NCBI GenBank assembly: GCA_900552735.1
Contig: USBA01000082.1
Coordinates: 1 to 8,354, forward strand
Direction of reading: 5' to 3'
Origin: an uncultured Collinsella sp.
GTDB lineage: Bacteria > Actinomycetota > Coriobacteriia > Coriobacteriales > Coriobacteriaceae
Length of the DNA: 8,354 bases
Part shown: positions 1-5,277 of the stretch, in pieces
Layout of the letters: each line of letters opens with the position of its first letter
How positions within the stretch are numbered: the first letter of the stretch is position 1
Position numbers and translations under genes: made by a program
Notes under the pieces: generated by a model
What the model saw: the letters and a program-made list of their open reading frames with translations, nothing else
Told to the model about the DNA's origin: nothing
Databases searched by the model: none

Positions 1-987
1 ATTCTGCCGGGCTATACGCACATGCAGCACGCTCAGCCCGTGCTGCTGTCGCATCATCTGCTGGCGTATTCCTGGATGTTCGCGCGCGACTTTACACGCC
101 TGAAGGCCGCCTTTGATGCCGCCGACAACTGCCCGTTGGGTGCTGCCGCTCTTGCCGGTACGAGCTATCCGCTCGATCGCCAGATGACGGCTGCCGAGCT
201 CGGCTTTGCGGGCGTGATTCCCAACTCGCTCGATGCTGTTTCGGACCGTGACTTCCTGCTCGACCTGCATTACGCCGGTTCCGTCATGGCGATGCACCTG
301 TCGCGTCTGTCCGAGGAGATCGTGCTGTGGTCGAGCTCCGAATTTGGCTTTATCACGCTTTCCGACTCCTACTCTACTGGCTCGTCCATCATGCCGCAGA
401 AGAAGAATCCCGACTTTGCCGAGCTTATCCGCGGCAAGAGCGGCCGAGTCTATGGCAACCTGGTGCAGCTGCTCGTGACCATGAAGGGCCTGCCGCTTGC
501 TTATAACAAGGACTTGCAGGAGGACAAGGAGGGCGCCCTCGATACCGCCCATACACTCATGCAGTGCCTGTCCGTTATGGCCGGTATGATTTCGACCTGG
601 ACCGTCAACGAGGATGCCATGGCGCGCGAGTGCGGTGTGGGGCACCTTGCCGCCACCGATGTTGCCGATTACCTGGCCAAACGTGGCCTGCCGTTCCGCG
701 AGGCACATGCCGTGGTGGGCCATTTGGTCCTGATGTGTGAGAAGCGCGGCTGCAACCTTGAGGACCTGCCGTTTGAGGTGTTCCAGGAGGCGAGCCCGCT
801 CTTTGAGCACGACATTACCGAGGCGCTCGACATCCCGTCGATTGTCGCCGCGCGCACGACCGAGGGCGGCACCGCCCCTGCCGCCGTTGCCGTGCAGCTG
901 CAGCGTGCCGAGGCACAGCTTGAGGCCGACAAAGGCGTATTTGGATTGCTGACCAAGGTCGTCGAAATGGGCCACGGGGTAAAGTAG
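1..987 (+). CDS. argH: Argininosuccinate lyase, 5'-truncated by window edge
   Basis: Cytoplasmic enzyme that splits argininosuccinate into arginine and fumarate, the last step of arginine synthesis. The reading frame is open from base 1, and the first codons read ILPGYTHMQHAQP, the conserved substrate-binding segment of the family, so the true start lies upstream and roughly the first third of the protein is missing. The ATG at 22 is internal. The fumarate-lyase signature GSSIMPQKKNPD lies at 379-414; its first serines sit in the flexible catalytic loop. The C-terminal part (helical, with EGGTAPAAV near the end) matches the family's last domain. The stop is TAG at 985-987, followed after 54 bases by a terminator, so argH ends its transcription unit. 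The fumarase/aspartase superfamily shares the signature, but the GYTHMQ segment and C-terminus favour ArgH. Confidence 0.96.
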   Translation: MLPGYTHMQHAQPVLLSHHLLAYSWMFARDFTRLKAAFDAADNCPLGAAALAGTSYPLDRQMTAAELGFAGVIPNSLDAVSDRDFLLDLHYAGSVMAMHLSRLSEEIVLWSSSEFGFITLSDSYSTGSSIMPQKKNPDFAELIRGKSGRVYGNLVQLLVTMKGLPLAYNKDLQEDKEGALDTAHTLMQCLSVMAGMISTWTVNEDAMARECGVGHLAATDVADYLAKRGLPFREAHAVVGHLVLMCEKRGCNLEDLPFEVFQEASPLFEHDITEALDIPSIVAARTTEGGTAPAAVAVQLQRAEAQLEADKGVFGLLTKVVEMGHGVK

Positions 988-1041
988 GGGTTTGGCTGAA
1001 GCTGTTTTGGCCATTATTTATTGATAAATCGTTGTTGCTTT

Positions 1042-1077
1042 TACGGGCGTCTGCTGGTGCGGGCGCCCGTATTTTGT
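1042..1077 (+). terminator. Intrinsic terminator after argH
   Basis: Inverted repeat TACGGGCG (1042-1049) and CGCCCGTA (1064-1071), a perfect 8-bp GC-rich stem with a 14-base loop, followed by TTTTGTT. It lies 54 bases after the argH stop codon and probably ends that transcript. Confidence 0.75.
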
Positions 1078-1092
1078 TGCTATGGGGGAGGG

Positions 1093-1118
1093 GCTTGTCG
1101 AGAACTTCTGTAGGACCT
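1093..1118 (+). repeat. 26-base motif shared with the rpsA leader (copy A)
   Basis: GCTTGTCG, four variable bases, CTTCTGTAGG, one variable base, CCT. The same arrangement is at 5215-5240 upstream of rpsA (21 of 26 bases identical, no gaps). Otherwise the stretch 1078-1183 shows no gene and no clear hairpin. Its function is unknown, and chance similarity is possible. Confidence 0.35.
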
Positions 1119-1183
1119 TTGGGCAGGTTGTGAAGGGGGTGCGTTCACGGGCGGCAACTGACCGTCCGCTTGGTTCGGTGCGG

Positions 1184-1211
1184 TTGATGCGCGGTCGGAT
1201 GGTACTCTAAT
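1184..1211 (+). promoter_or_regulatory. Candidate distal ndk promoter
   Basis: TTGATG (1184-1189), 16-base spacer, TCTAAT (1206-1211; five of six matches to the -10 consensus). If used, it would give ndk a leader of roughly 155 bases running through the direct repeat at 1242-1273. No gene starts closer downstream; the 7-codon frame at 1238-1261 has no ribosome binding site. Confidence 0.4.
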
Positions 1212-1241
1212 CGGGCCTCGAAACAGAAGTGACACATATGG

Positions 1242-1273
1242 AGCGCTTTAATAAATTGTAGCGTTTCAATAAA
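1242..1273 (+). repeat. Tandem direct repeat upstream of ndk promoter
   Basis: AGCGCTTTAATAAA (1242-1255) and AGCGTTTCAATAAA (1260-1273) match at 12 of 14 positions with an 18-base period, in an AT-rich patch just before the proximal ndk promoter. This could be a pair of regulator half-sites or an UP-like element. The first unit also forms CGCT...AGCG dyad symmetry with the start of the second. Confidence 0.45.
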
Positions 1274-1280
1274 CAGCTTT

Positions 1281-1312
1281 TTGTTTAACTGCAGCTAAAA
1301 CTCTGTTACGAT
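1281..1312 (+). promoter_or_regulatory. Proximal ndk promoter, extended -10 type
   Basis: Extended -10 TGTTACGAT (1304-1312: TGn followed by TACGAT). A weak -35 could be TTTAAC (1284-1289, 17-base spacer) or the poorly spaced TTGTTT (1281-1286). The same TGTTAC core occurs in the rnpB promoter of this window. Transcription would begin near 1319, giving a leader of about 57 bases before ndk. Confidence 0.5.
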
Positions 1313-1375
1313 GCAGTCCAGGCGGGTGCCGGAATGGGACTTGGGCACGCGCGAACCTACTTGAAAGGCTACCTT

Positions 1376-1780
1376 ATGGCTATCGAGAAGACCTTCATCA
1401 TGATTAAGCCCGATGCTGTGCGCGACCGCAAGATCGGCGAGATCGTTGCTCGCATCGAGCGCAGCGGCCTTGTCATCGAGCGCATGGAGATGACCACGCT
1501 CGAGCGCGCTACCGTCGAGGAGCACTACGCCCATCTGGCCGACAAGCCCTTCTTTGGCGGTCTCTGTGACTTTATGACGAGCGGTCCGGTTGTCAAGATG
1601 GTCGTTTCCGGTCTCTCCGCTGTTTCCAAGATGCGCACCCTTATGGGCGCTACCAACCCGCTTGATGCTGCCCCCGGCACCATTCGCGGCGACTTCGCTG
1701 TTGATGTCAACGCTAACGTGATCCACGGCTCCGACTGCTTGGAGAACGCCGAGATCGAGATCAAGCGCTTCTTTGGCTAA
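1376..1780 (+). CDS. ndk: Nucleoside diphosphate kinase
   Basis: Transfers the gamma phosphate from a nucleoside triphosphate (usually ATP) to nucleoside diphosphates through a phosphohistidine, balancing the cytoplasmic NTP and dNTP pools. The protein is 134 residues, the compact bacterial length. The N-terminus MAIEKTFIMIKPDAV has the conserved lysine (K11), and NVIHGSD near the C-terminus carries the catalytic histidine (H117). The residue after HGSD is cysteine, where serine, alanine or glycine is usual; this does not touch the catalytic residue. I chose the ATG at 1376 rather than the upstream in-frame ATG at 1334 because GAAAGG (1363-1368) sits 7 bases before it and the family begins at this point. 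It is a single-gene unit between its own promoter and the terminator at 1821. Confidence 0.97.
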   Translation: MAIEKTFIMIKPDAVRDRKIGEIVARIERSGLVIERMEMTTLERATVEEHYAHLADKPFFGGLCDFMTSGPVVKMVVSGLSAVSKMRTLMGATNPLDAAPGTIRGDFAVDVNANVIHGSDCLENAEIEIKRFFG

Positions 1781-1820
1781 ACCAGCTTTGACTCCTTAAA
1801 GCTGTTAGCGTGTGGCTTGG

Positions 1821-1856
1821 GCGCCGCGGAATTCCATCCGCGGCGCTCTTTTTATT
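1821..1856 (+). terminator. Strong intrinsic terminator after ndk
   Basis: Perfect 10-bp stem GCGCCGCGGA (1821-1830) and TCCGCGGCGC (1837-1846), six-base loop ATTCCA, then TCTTTTTATT. It begins 40 bases after the ndk stop. Confidence 0.92.
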
Positions 1857-1858
1857 TC

Positions 1859-1891
1859 AGTAGACTTTTGTTAAATGCCCACAAATCTACT
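1859..1891. other. Imperfect inverted repeat between convergent terminators
   Basis: AGTAGA (1859-1864) pairs with TCTACT (1886-1891), and TTTGT (1867-1871) with ACAAA (1881-1885), leaving a CT bulge and the loop TAAATGCCC. It lies between the ndk terminator and the rpiB terminator, outside both stems. It could be a protein-binding dyad, part of a compound terminator, or remnant sequence. Confidence 0.45.
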
Positions 1892-1930
1892 AAAGAGCCC
1901 CCGTCCGGACGTTTCTTTCGGGCGGGGGCT
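1884..1930 (-). terminator. Probable terminator of rpiB
   Basis: On the minus strand AGCCCCCGCCCG (from 1930 down to 1919) pairs with CGGACGGGGGCT (1907 to 1896) with one mismatch, followed by CTTTAGTAGATTT. The stem is strong but the U-rich tract is interrupted. It starts 28 bases past the rpiB stop codon. Confidence 0.65.
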
Positions 1931-1957
1931 GGCGTTAGCGTATGGCTTTGTAAGTCT

Positions 1958-2425
1958 TTAGGCTTCGTCGACGACCTTGAGGCCACGCGTGTGGTCGATC
2001 TCGTTGAGGAGATTGACGCGACGCTCGTGGCGACCACCCTCGAACTCGGCGTCGAGCCACTCGTCGACAATCATCTTGGCGAGTTCAGATCCCACGACGC
2101 GGGCGCCAAAGGCAAGCACGTTGGTGTTGTTGTGCATGCGCGAGAGCTTGGCGCTGAAGGGCTCGGAGCACACGACGGCGCGCACGCCCTCGACCTTGTT
2201 GGCGGCCAGGCTAATCCCGACGCCGGTGCCGCAGATCAGGATGCCCAGGTCGACGTCGCCGTTGGCAACGGCCTTACCCACCTTGTAGCCGGCGATGGGG
2301 TAGTCAAAGCTCTCGGAGGTGTCGGTGCCAAAGTTCACGACTTCGCAGCCGCGCTCCTTCAGGTGCTCGGAGATGATGTTCTTGAGCTCGACGGCGGCGT
2401 GGTCGTTGCCGATACCGATCTTCAT
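1958..2425 (-). CDS. rpiB: Ribose-5-phosphate isomerase B
   Basis: Interconverts ribose 5-phosphate and ribulose 5-phosphate in the non-oxidative pentose phosphate pathway. The product is 155 residues, normal for the RpiB/LacAB family. Visible motifs are the N-terminal GNDHA (D8, H9), SFDYPIAG at 39-46, the CGTGVGISLAANK loop at 65-77 with catalytic cysteine C65, HNNTNVLAFGARV with H98, and GGRHERRV at 130-137. Having both C65 and H98 favours RpiB over the LacA/LacB subunits of galactose-6-phosphate isomerase, and no lac-type genes are nearby. The ATG at 2425 is preceded by GAGAGGAA at good spacing. The gene is a single unit, convergent with ndk and divergent from the cysteine desulfidase. 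I see no convincing promoter, only a TATCAT -10-like hexamer at 2486-2491 without a well-placed -35. Confidence 0.96.
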   Translation of the reverse strand: MKIGIGNDHAAVELKNIISEHLKERGCEVVNFGTDTSESFDYPIAGYKVGKAVANGDVDLGILICGTGVGISLAANKVEGVRAVVCSEPFSAKLSRMHNNTNVLAFGARVVGSELAKMIVDEWLDAEFEGGRHERRVNLLNEIDHTRGLKVVDEA

Positions 2426-2506
2426 GGATGGTTCCTCTCTGGTCTGTGCGGCGAGATTGCTAAAGGTTTTACCGCGTTCGACTGCATGATAGCGCGACTT
2501 TTGTGT

Positions 2507-2525
2507 AAACGCTCGGGCGTTTTTT
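2507..2525 (+). terminator. Small terminator-like hairpin in the rpiB-cyuA divergent region
   Basis: AAACGC (2507-2512), loop TCGG, GCGTTT (2517-2522), then TTT. It is oriented towards cyuA, yet no plus-strand gene ends nearby. It may insulate cyuA from read-through or attenuate a longer leader. The stem has only 6 bp. Confidence 0.4.
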
Positions 2526-2613
2526 GGTCAAATGCTTTAGTTTGCAGCAAGACTAGCTTTTCATGAATGAATGCCGCCAGATTGCGCTTGAACGCCGTCC
2601 GCCGGAACTATGG

Positions 2614-2640
2614 TTGCGGTTTTCGATGCATTGTTATCAA
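2614..2640 (+). promoter_or_regulatory. Candidate promoter of the cysteine desulfidase gene
   Basis: TTGCGG (2614-2619), then an extended -10 TGTTATCAA (2632-2640: TGn plus TATCAA). The 15-base spacer is short, which an extended -10 tolerates. The predicted start near 2647 leaves a leader of about 50 bases. No dyad operator is obvious. Confidence 0.45.
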
Positions 2641-2696
2641 ATAAAAGAGCTAACTATTTTTGAGAGCCCAGCCCGTTATACAAGTAGGAGATACCT

Positions 2697-4016
2697 ATGC
2701 CTACCGATTCCCTTCGTGATGCCGCGTTTTGCGATGTTTTGAACCGCGAGCTTGTCTGTGCACTCGGCTGCACCGAGCCCATTGCCGTTGCCTATGCAGC
2801 GGCGCTGGCGAGCCAGACGCTCGGTTGCGAACCCGACCATATGGACGTTGCCTGCTCGGGCAACATCATCAAGAACGTTAAGAGTGTGACCGTGCCCAAC
2901 TCGGGCGGTATGCATGGTATTGAGGCCGCGGCCGTGCTGGGTGCCGTGGGCGGCGACGCCAAGAGCGCGCTCGAGGTGCTCGAGAGCGTTGACGATAAAG
3001 ACCGTGCTCGCGTGGCCGAGCTCCTCGCCGACGCCGGCTACTGCGATGTGTCGCTTGTCGAGGGCGTGCCCAACCTCTACATCAAGGTGACTGCGACGGC
3101 CGGGGGCCATACCGCGGTCGTCGAGATTACCGACCACCACACCAATGTCACGTGCCATACGCTCGACGGTATTCCGGTATGCGGCAAGTCAGCGGGGGAG
3201 TGTGCTGCCTGCGCCGAGCGCGTCGTGGCCGAGCGGGCGGCAGATAGCGCCGACACGCCCATGTCGATTGAGTCCATTATCGACTTTATCGAGGACGGCG
3301 ATGTTGAGGGCGCCCGCGCTGCCGTTGAGCGTCAGATCGAGCTTAACGGTGCAATCAGCGCCGAGGGTCTTGCGCACGCATGGGGTGCCGAGGTGGGCCG
3401 TACGCTGCTGGGCGCTCGTGCCGATGACGTCGCCTGTCGTGCCCGTGCCCGTGCAGCCGCCGGGTCCGACGCCCGCATGAACGGCTGCGCGCTGCCGGTC
3501 GCCATTGTGTGCGGCTCGGGCAACCAGGGCATTACCTGTGCATTGCCCGTTATGGAGTATGCCGAGTACCTGCGCTGCGACCACGATCGCCTGGTGCGCG
3601 CCGTGATGCTGTCCGATCTTGTCGCTGTGCATATCAAGAGCTATATCGGTGCACTCTCGGCGTTTTGCGGTGCTATTTGCGCCGCATGCGGTGCCGGCGC
3701 CGCGATTACCTGGCTGTGCGGTGGCACGCGCGAGCAGATTGGCGCGACGGTCTCGAATACGCTTGGCAACGTGGGCGGCATCGTGTGCGACGGCGCCAAG
3801 GCGAGCTGTGCCGCCAAGATTTCCGCTGCCGTTGATGCGGCGATTCTGGGCCATGATATGGCCATGCAGGGCCGCGGCTTCCGTGCCGGTGAGGGCCTGA
3901 TCCAAGATACCGTTGAGCAGACGATCGCCAGTATGGGCTACGTAGGCCGCGTGGGCATGAAGGACACCGACGTCGAGATCCTCAACATCATGATCGGCAA
4001 AACCCAGGTTTGTTAG
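2697..4016 (+). CDS. cyuA: L-cysteine desulfidase (CyuA / UPF0597, serine dehydratase alpha-like)
   Basis: Predicted oxygen-sensitive iron-sulfur enzyme that breaks L-cysteine down to pyruvate, ammonia and sulfide; the activity is known from CyuA-type members of this family and inferred here. The protein is 439 residues, close to E. coli CyuA (about 436). Motifs include ALGCTEPIAVAYAAA at 22-36 with cysteine C25, GNIIKNV...VPNSGG at 55-71, CGSGNQGIT at 272-280, and GNVGGIVCDGAKASCAAK at 357-374. It is unusually cysteine-rich; C25, C281, C324 and C364 are candidate cluster or active-site ligands. The ATG at 2697 follows AGGAG by 6 bases. It stands alone: no cysteine transporter or regulator gene flanks it. 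No U-tract terminator follows immediately; the structured repeat at 4048-4159 probably ends the transcript. A serine-dehydratase role is less likely because full-length single-chain members are the desulfidase type. Confidence 0.88.
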   Translation: MPTDSLRDAAFCDVLNRELVCALGCTEPIAVAYAAALASQTLGCEPDHMDVACSGNIIKNVKSVTVPNSGGMHGIEAAAVLGAVGGDAKSALEVLESVDDKDRARVAELLADAGYCDVSLVEGVPNLYIKVTATAGGHTAVVEITDHHTNVTCHTLDGIPVCGKSAGECAACAERVVAERAADSADTPMSIESIIDFIEDGDVEGARAAVERQIELNGAISAEGLAHAWGAEVGRTLLGARADDVACRARARAAAGSDARMNGCALPVAIVCGSGNQGITCALPVMEYAEYLRCDHDRLVRAVMLSDLVAVHIKSYIGALSAFCGAICAACGAGAAITWLCGGTREQIGATVSNTLGNVGGIVCDGAKASCAAKISAAVDAAILGHDMAMQGRGFRAGEGLIQDTVEQTIASMGYVGRVGMKDTDVEILNIMIGKTQVC

Positions 4017-4018
4017 TT

Positions 4019-4040
4019 ACGCGGTTTTACCAAACCGCGT
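4019..4040 (+). other. Hairpin just after the cyuA stop
   Basis: ACGCGGTTT (4019-4027), loop TACC with one extra T, AAACCGCGT (4032-4040): a perfect 9-bp stem starting 3 bases after the stop codon. No U-tract follows on either strand, so it is not a classical terminator; it may protect the mRNA 3' end. Confidence 0.6.
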
Positions 4041-4047
4041 ACCAGTC

Positions 4048-4159
4048 GACGCTGCAAACGCCCCTAAGCGGCAATCTGCCTTTCAATCGTCGGGCATGGC
4101 CAGAAGGCCTATGCCCTCCTCTTTCAAGGCACATTGCTCGCTTGGGGGCGTTTTCGCTG
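4048..4159 (+). repeat. Structured repeat element, copy 1 (long interrupted hairpin)
   Basis: Homologous to 7137-7249. GACGCTGC (4048-4055) precedes a 14-bp outer stem, 4056-4069 with 4140-4153 (one G-U pair). Inside it come GCAA/TTGC (4071-4074, 4134-4137), TGCCTT/AAGGCA (4077-4082, 4126-4131), an asymmetric internal loop, GGGCAT/ATGCCC (4092-4097, 4111-4116) and a GGCC/GGCC tip stem with tetraloop AGAA. The stem is flanked by AAA on the left and TTTT on the right, so it can act as an intrinsic terminator for cyuA and, on the other strand, for the converging HAD gene. Loop sequences are nearly identical in the two copies, while stems differ with compensation. It contains no plausible gene and I do not recognise it as a named family. 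Confidence 0.85.
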
Positions 4160-4204
4160 ACTTATGCTCAACCTACGACGCTATTTTGTTTGGAGCGAGG
4201 AGTC

Positions 4205-4963
4205 CTATGACAGTTCGTCGGCTACTTGATGTTCGTAGAAGGCCTCGATTACGGCGTTGAAGTCGCGGGCGAAGTCTTCCATGGTTCCGCTCCAGGTGGC
4301 TCGGCTGGGTTTTCCCTGGCCAACATAGGCGGTTTGAATGCCGCAGGCGGGGCTGGGGAAGTCGCGCTTGGGATCGTTGCCCACCATAAGGACCTCGTTT
4401 GGCTCGAGCCCCATCACCTGAAGCTGCTCGAGATAGTAGGCGGCATCGGGCTTGCAGCGGGTGGCGTTTCCCATGTGCGTGACGAGCTCAAAGGGGGCGT
4501 CGGCCAGGTCGCCCCAGCCCATGCGGCACTCGATGGCCCCCTGCGGAAAGCTGGGGTTGGTAAAGAGCGCGCAGCGCAGCCCTGCGTCCTGTACGGCCTG
4601 GAGCGCGGCGTGCGCGCCCGGCATGGCGTGAGCGTTAATGACATCGTCGTTCTTGTATGGAAGAACTTCGCGGTCGTAGTAGGTAAACGCCTCGTAGATG
4701 AGGGGATCGGAGAGGCAGATGCCGCATCGGCGCTCAACCTCGGTGCGGTAAAACTCAAGATTGGTGCGGTTATCCGTGCCGCTTCGGCGATTGGCGTTGA
4801 GGTCGACCAGGATGGTGCCGAGGCGCGCCATCGTGCCACCGCGGCTGCGGCGACCGATATCCGCGAGCATCGACGAGACATCCTTAAAATAGCGAAGGAT
4901 GAACGCGTTGAGGTTGATGCTAAGAAGCGTCTCGTCCATATCGAAAACGACTGCTTTGAGCAC
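4205..4963 (-). CDS. HAD-superfamily hydrolase
   Basis: Predicted soluble phosphohydrolase; the substrate is unknown. All four HAD motifs are present in 252 residues: motif I FDMDET (nucleophile D8, general acid D10), motif II FTNPS at 134-138, motif III lysine K171 in CKPDAAYY, and motif IV VGNDPKRD (D197, D201) for magnesium. The roughly 120 residues between motifs I and II fit an alpha-helical C1 cap, as in phosphoglycolate phosphatase and 5'-nucleotidase-like members, but nothing fixes the substrate. The start is GTG at 4963, with AGAAAGG about 8 bases upstream on the minus strand; translation from there begins directly with the motif I strand MLKAVVFDMDET. It is a single gene, convergent with cyuA and divergent from rpsA. 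A minus-strand TTGACG (rc of 5030-5035) lies about 70 bases upstream but no good -10 accompanies it. Confidence 0.9.
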   Translation of the reverse strand: MLKAVVFDMDETLLSINLNAFILRYFKDVSSMLADIGRRSRGGTMARLGTILVDLNANRRSGTDNRTNLEFYRTEVERRCGICLSDPLIYEAFTYYDREVLPYKNDDVINAHAMPGAHAALQAVQDAGLRCALFTNPSFPQGAIECRMGWGDLADAPFELVTHMGNATRCKPDAAYYLEQLQVMGLEPNEVLMVGNDPKRDFPSPACGIQTAYVGQGKPSRATWSGTMEDFARDFNAVIEAFYEHQVADELS

Positions 4964-5214
4964 GCGGGCACCTTTCTCGATAAATCGTTCCAGAATCGTT
5001 GCTCCGGATACTTTACCCCAAAGCCGTATGCCTAACTGCCTATCGTCAACTTATGGGGACGGTCGTCCACAAGATTGCGAAAAAGTCTCCATACGAGTAA
5101 AAAATCGCAGTTCACGCTTGAAATCGAAATGATTTCCCCGTAACCTATACGAACGTGATTGCATAAGCGTCACATTAGTATCTGTCGGCTCCCGAGTGTT
5201 CCTAAACGTTGTGT

Positions 5215-5240
5215 GCTTGTCGCACCCTTCTGTAGGTCCT
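5215..5240 (+). repeat. 26-base motif shared with the ndk upstream region (copy B)
   Basis: GCTTGTCG, CACC, CTTCTGTAGG, T, CCT, matching 1093-1118 at 21 of 26 positions with no gaps. It lies 38 bases before the rpsA start codon, inside the probable leader RNA. Function unknown. Confidence 0.35.
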
Positions 5241-5249
5241 AGCAATCGG

Positions 5250-5272
5250 GGCCCCGTAGTTCGAAAGGGGTC
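5250..5272 (+). promoter_or_regulatory. Hairpin overlapping the rpsA ribosome binding site
   Basis: GGCCCC (5250-5255) can pair with GGGGTC (5267-5272; one G-U pair) around an 11-base loop. The ribosome binding site AAAGGGG (5264-5270) is partly inside the stem, 7 bases before the TTG start. This could limit translation; S1 represses its own mRNA in gammaproteobacteria, so autoregulation is conceivable but only inferred. Confidence 0.4.
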
Positions 5273-5277
5273 CACCT

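Larger units (their letters stand above)
4964..5277. other. Divergent intergenic region between the HAD gene and rpsA
   Basis: 314 bases with no supportable gene. It must hold both promoters, but neither is clear. Towards rpsA, TTGAAA (5118-5123) with a 17-base spacer faces a poor -10 TAACCT (5141-5146); TATACG (5146-5151) is a better hexamer at the wrong distance. GAAATC...GATTTC (5120-5125 and 5131-5136) forms a 6-bp dyad over the spacer. The rpsA leader would be roughly 125 bases. It contains copy B of the 26-base motif (5215-5240) and a hairpin over the rpsA ribosome binding site (5250-5272). Confidence 0.5.

Noticed and set aside
1238..1261. Seven-codon leader peptide MERFNKL upstream of ndk
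   Set aside because: No ribosome binding site, no run of regulatory codons and no following attenuator hairpin.
1817..2566. 249-codon plus-strand frame opposite rpiB
   Set aside because: It begins inside the ndk terminator and is the complement of a clear rpiB; no motif or ribosome binding site supports it.
3189..3905. 238-codon minus-strand frame opposite cyuA
   Set aside because: It lies fully inside a motif-complete gene and has typical shadow-frame composition.
4083..4172. Minus-strand reading of the repeat giving a peptide similar in both copies (EQCALKEEGIGLLAMP in copy 1, EQGALKDEGIDLMVMP in copy 2)
   Set aside because: In copy 1 the frame is closed upstream by TAG without a start codon, and the similarity follows automatically from DNA identity of the repeat; the compensatory stem changes point to structure, not protein.
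4010..4210. Possible 66-residue plus-strand protein after cyuA
   Set aside because: It overlaps the cyuA end and reads straight through the structured repeat; its sequence comes from the hairpin arms and there is no ribosome binding site.
4226..5035. 269-codon plus-strand frame opposite the HAD gene
   Set aside because: All four HAD motifs are on the minus strand; the plus-strand translation is low-complexity Gly/Ala/Val.
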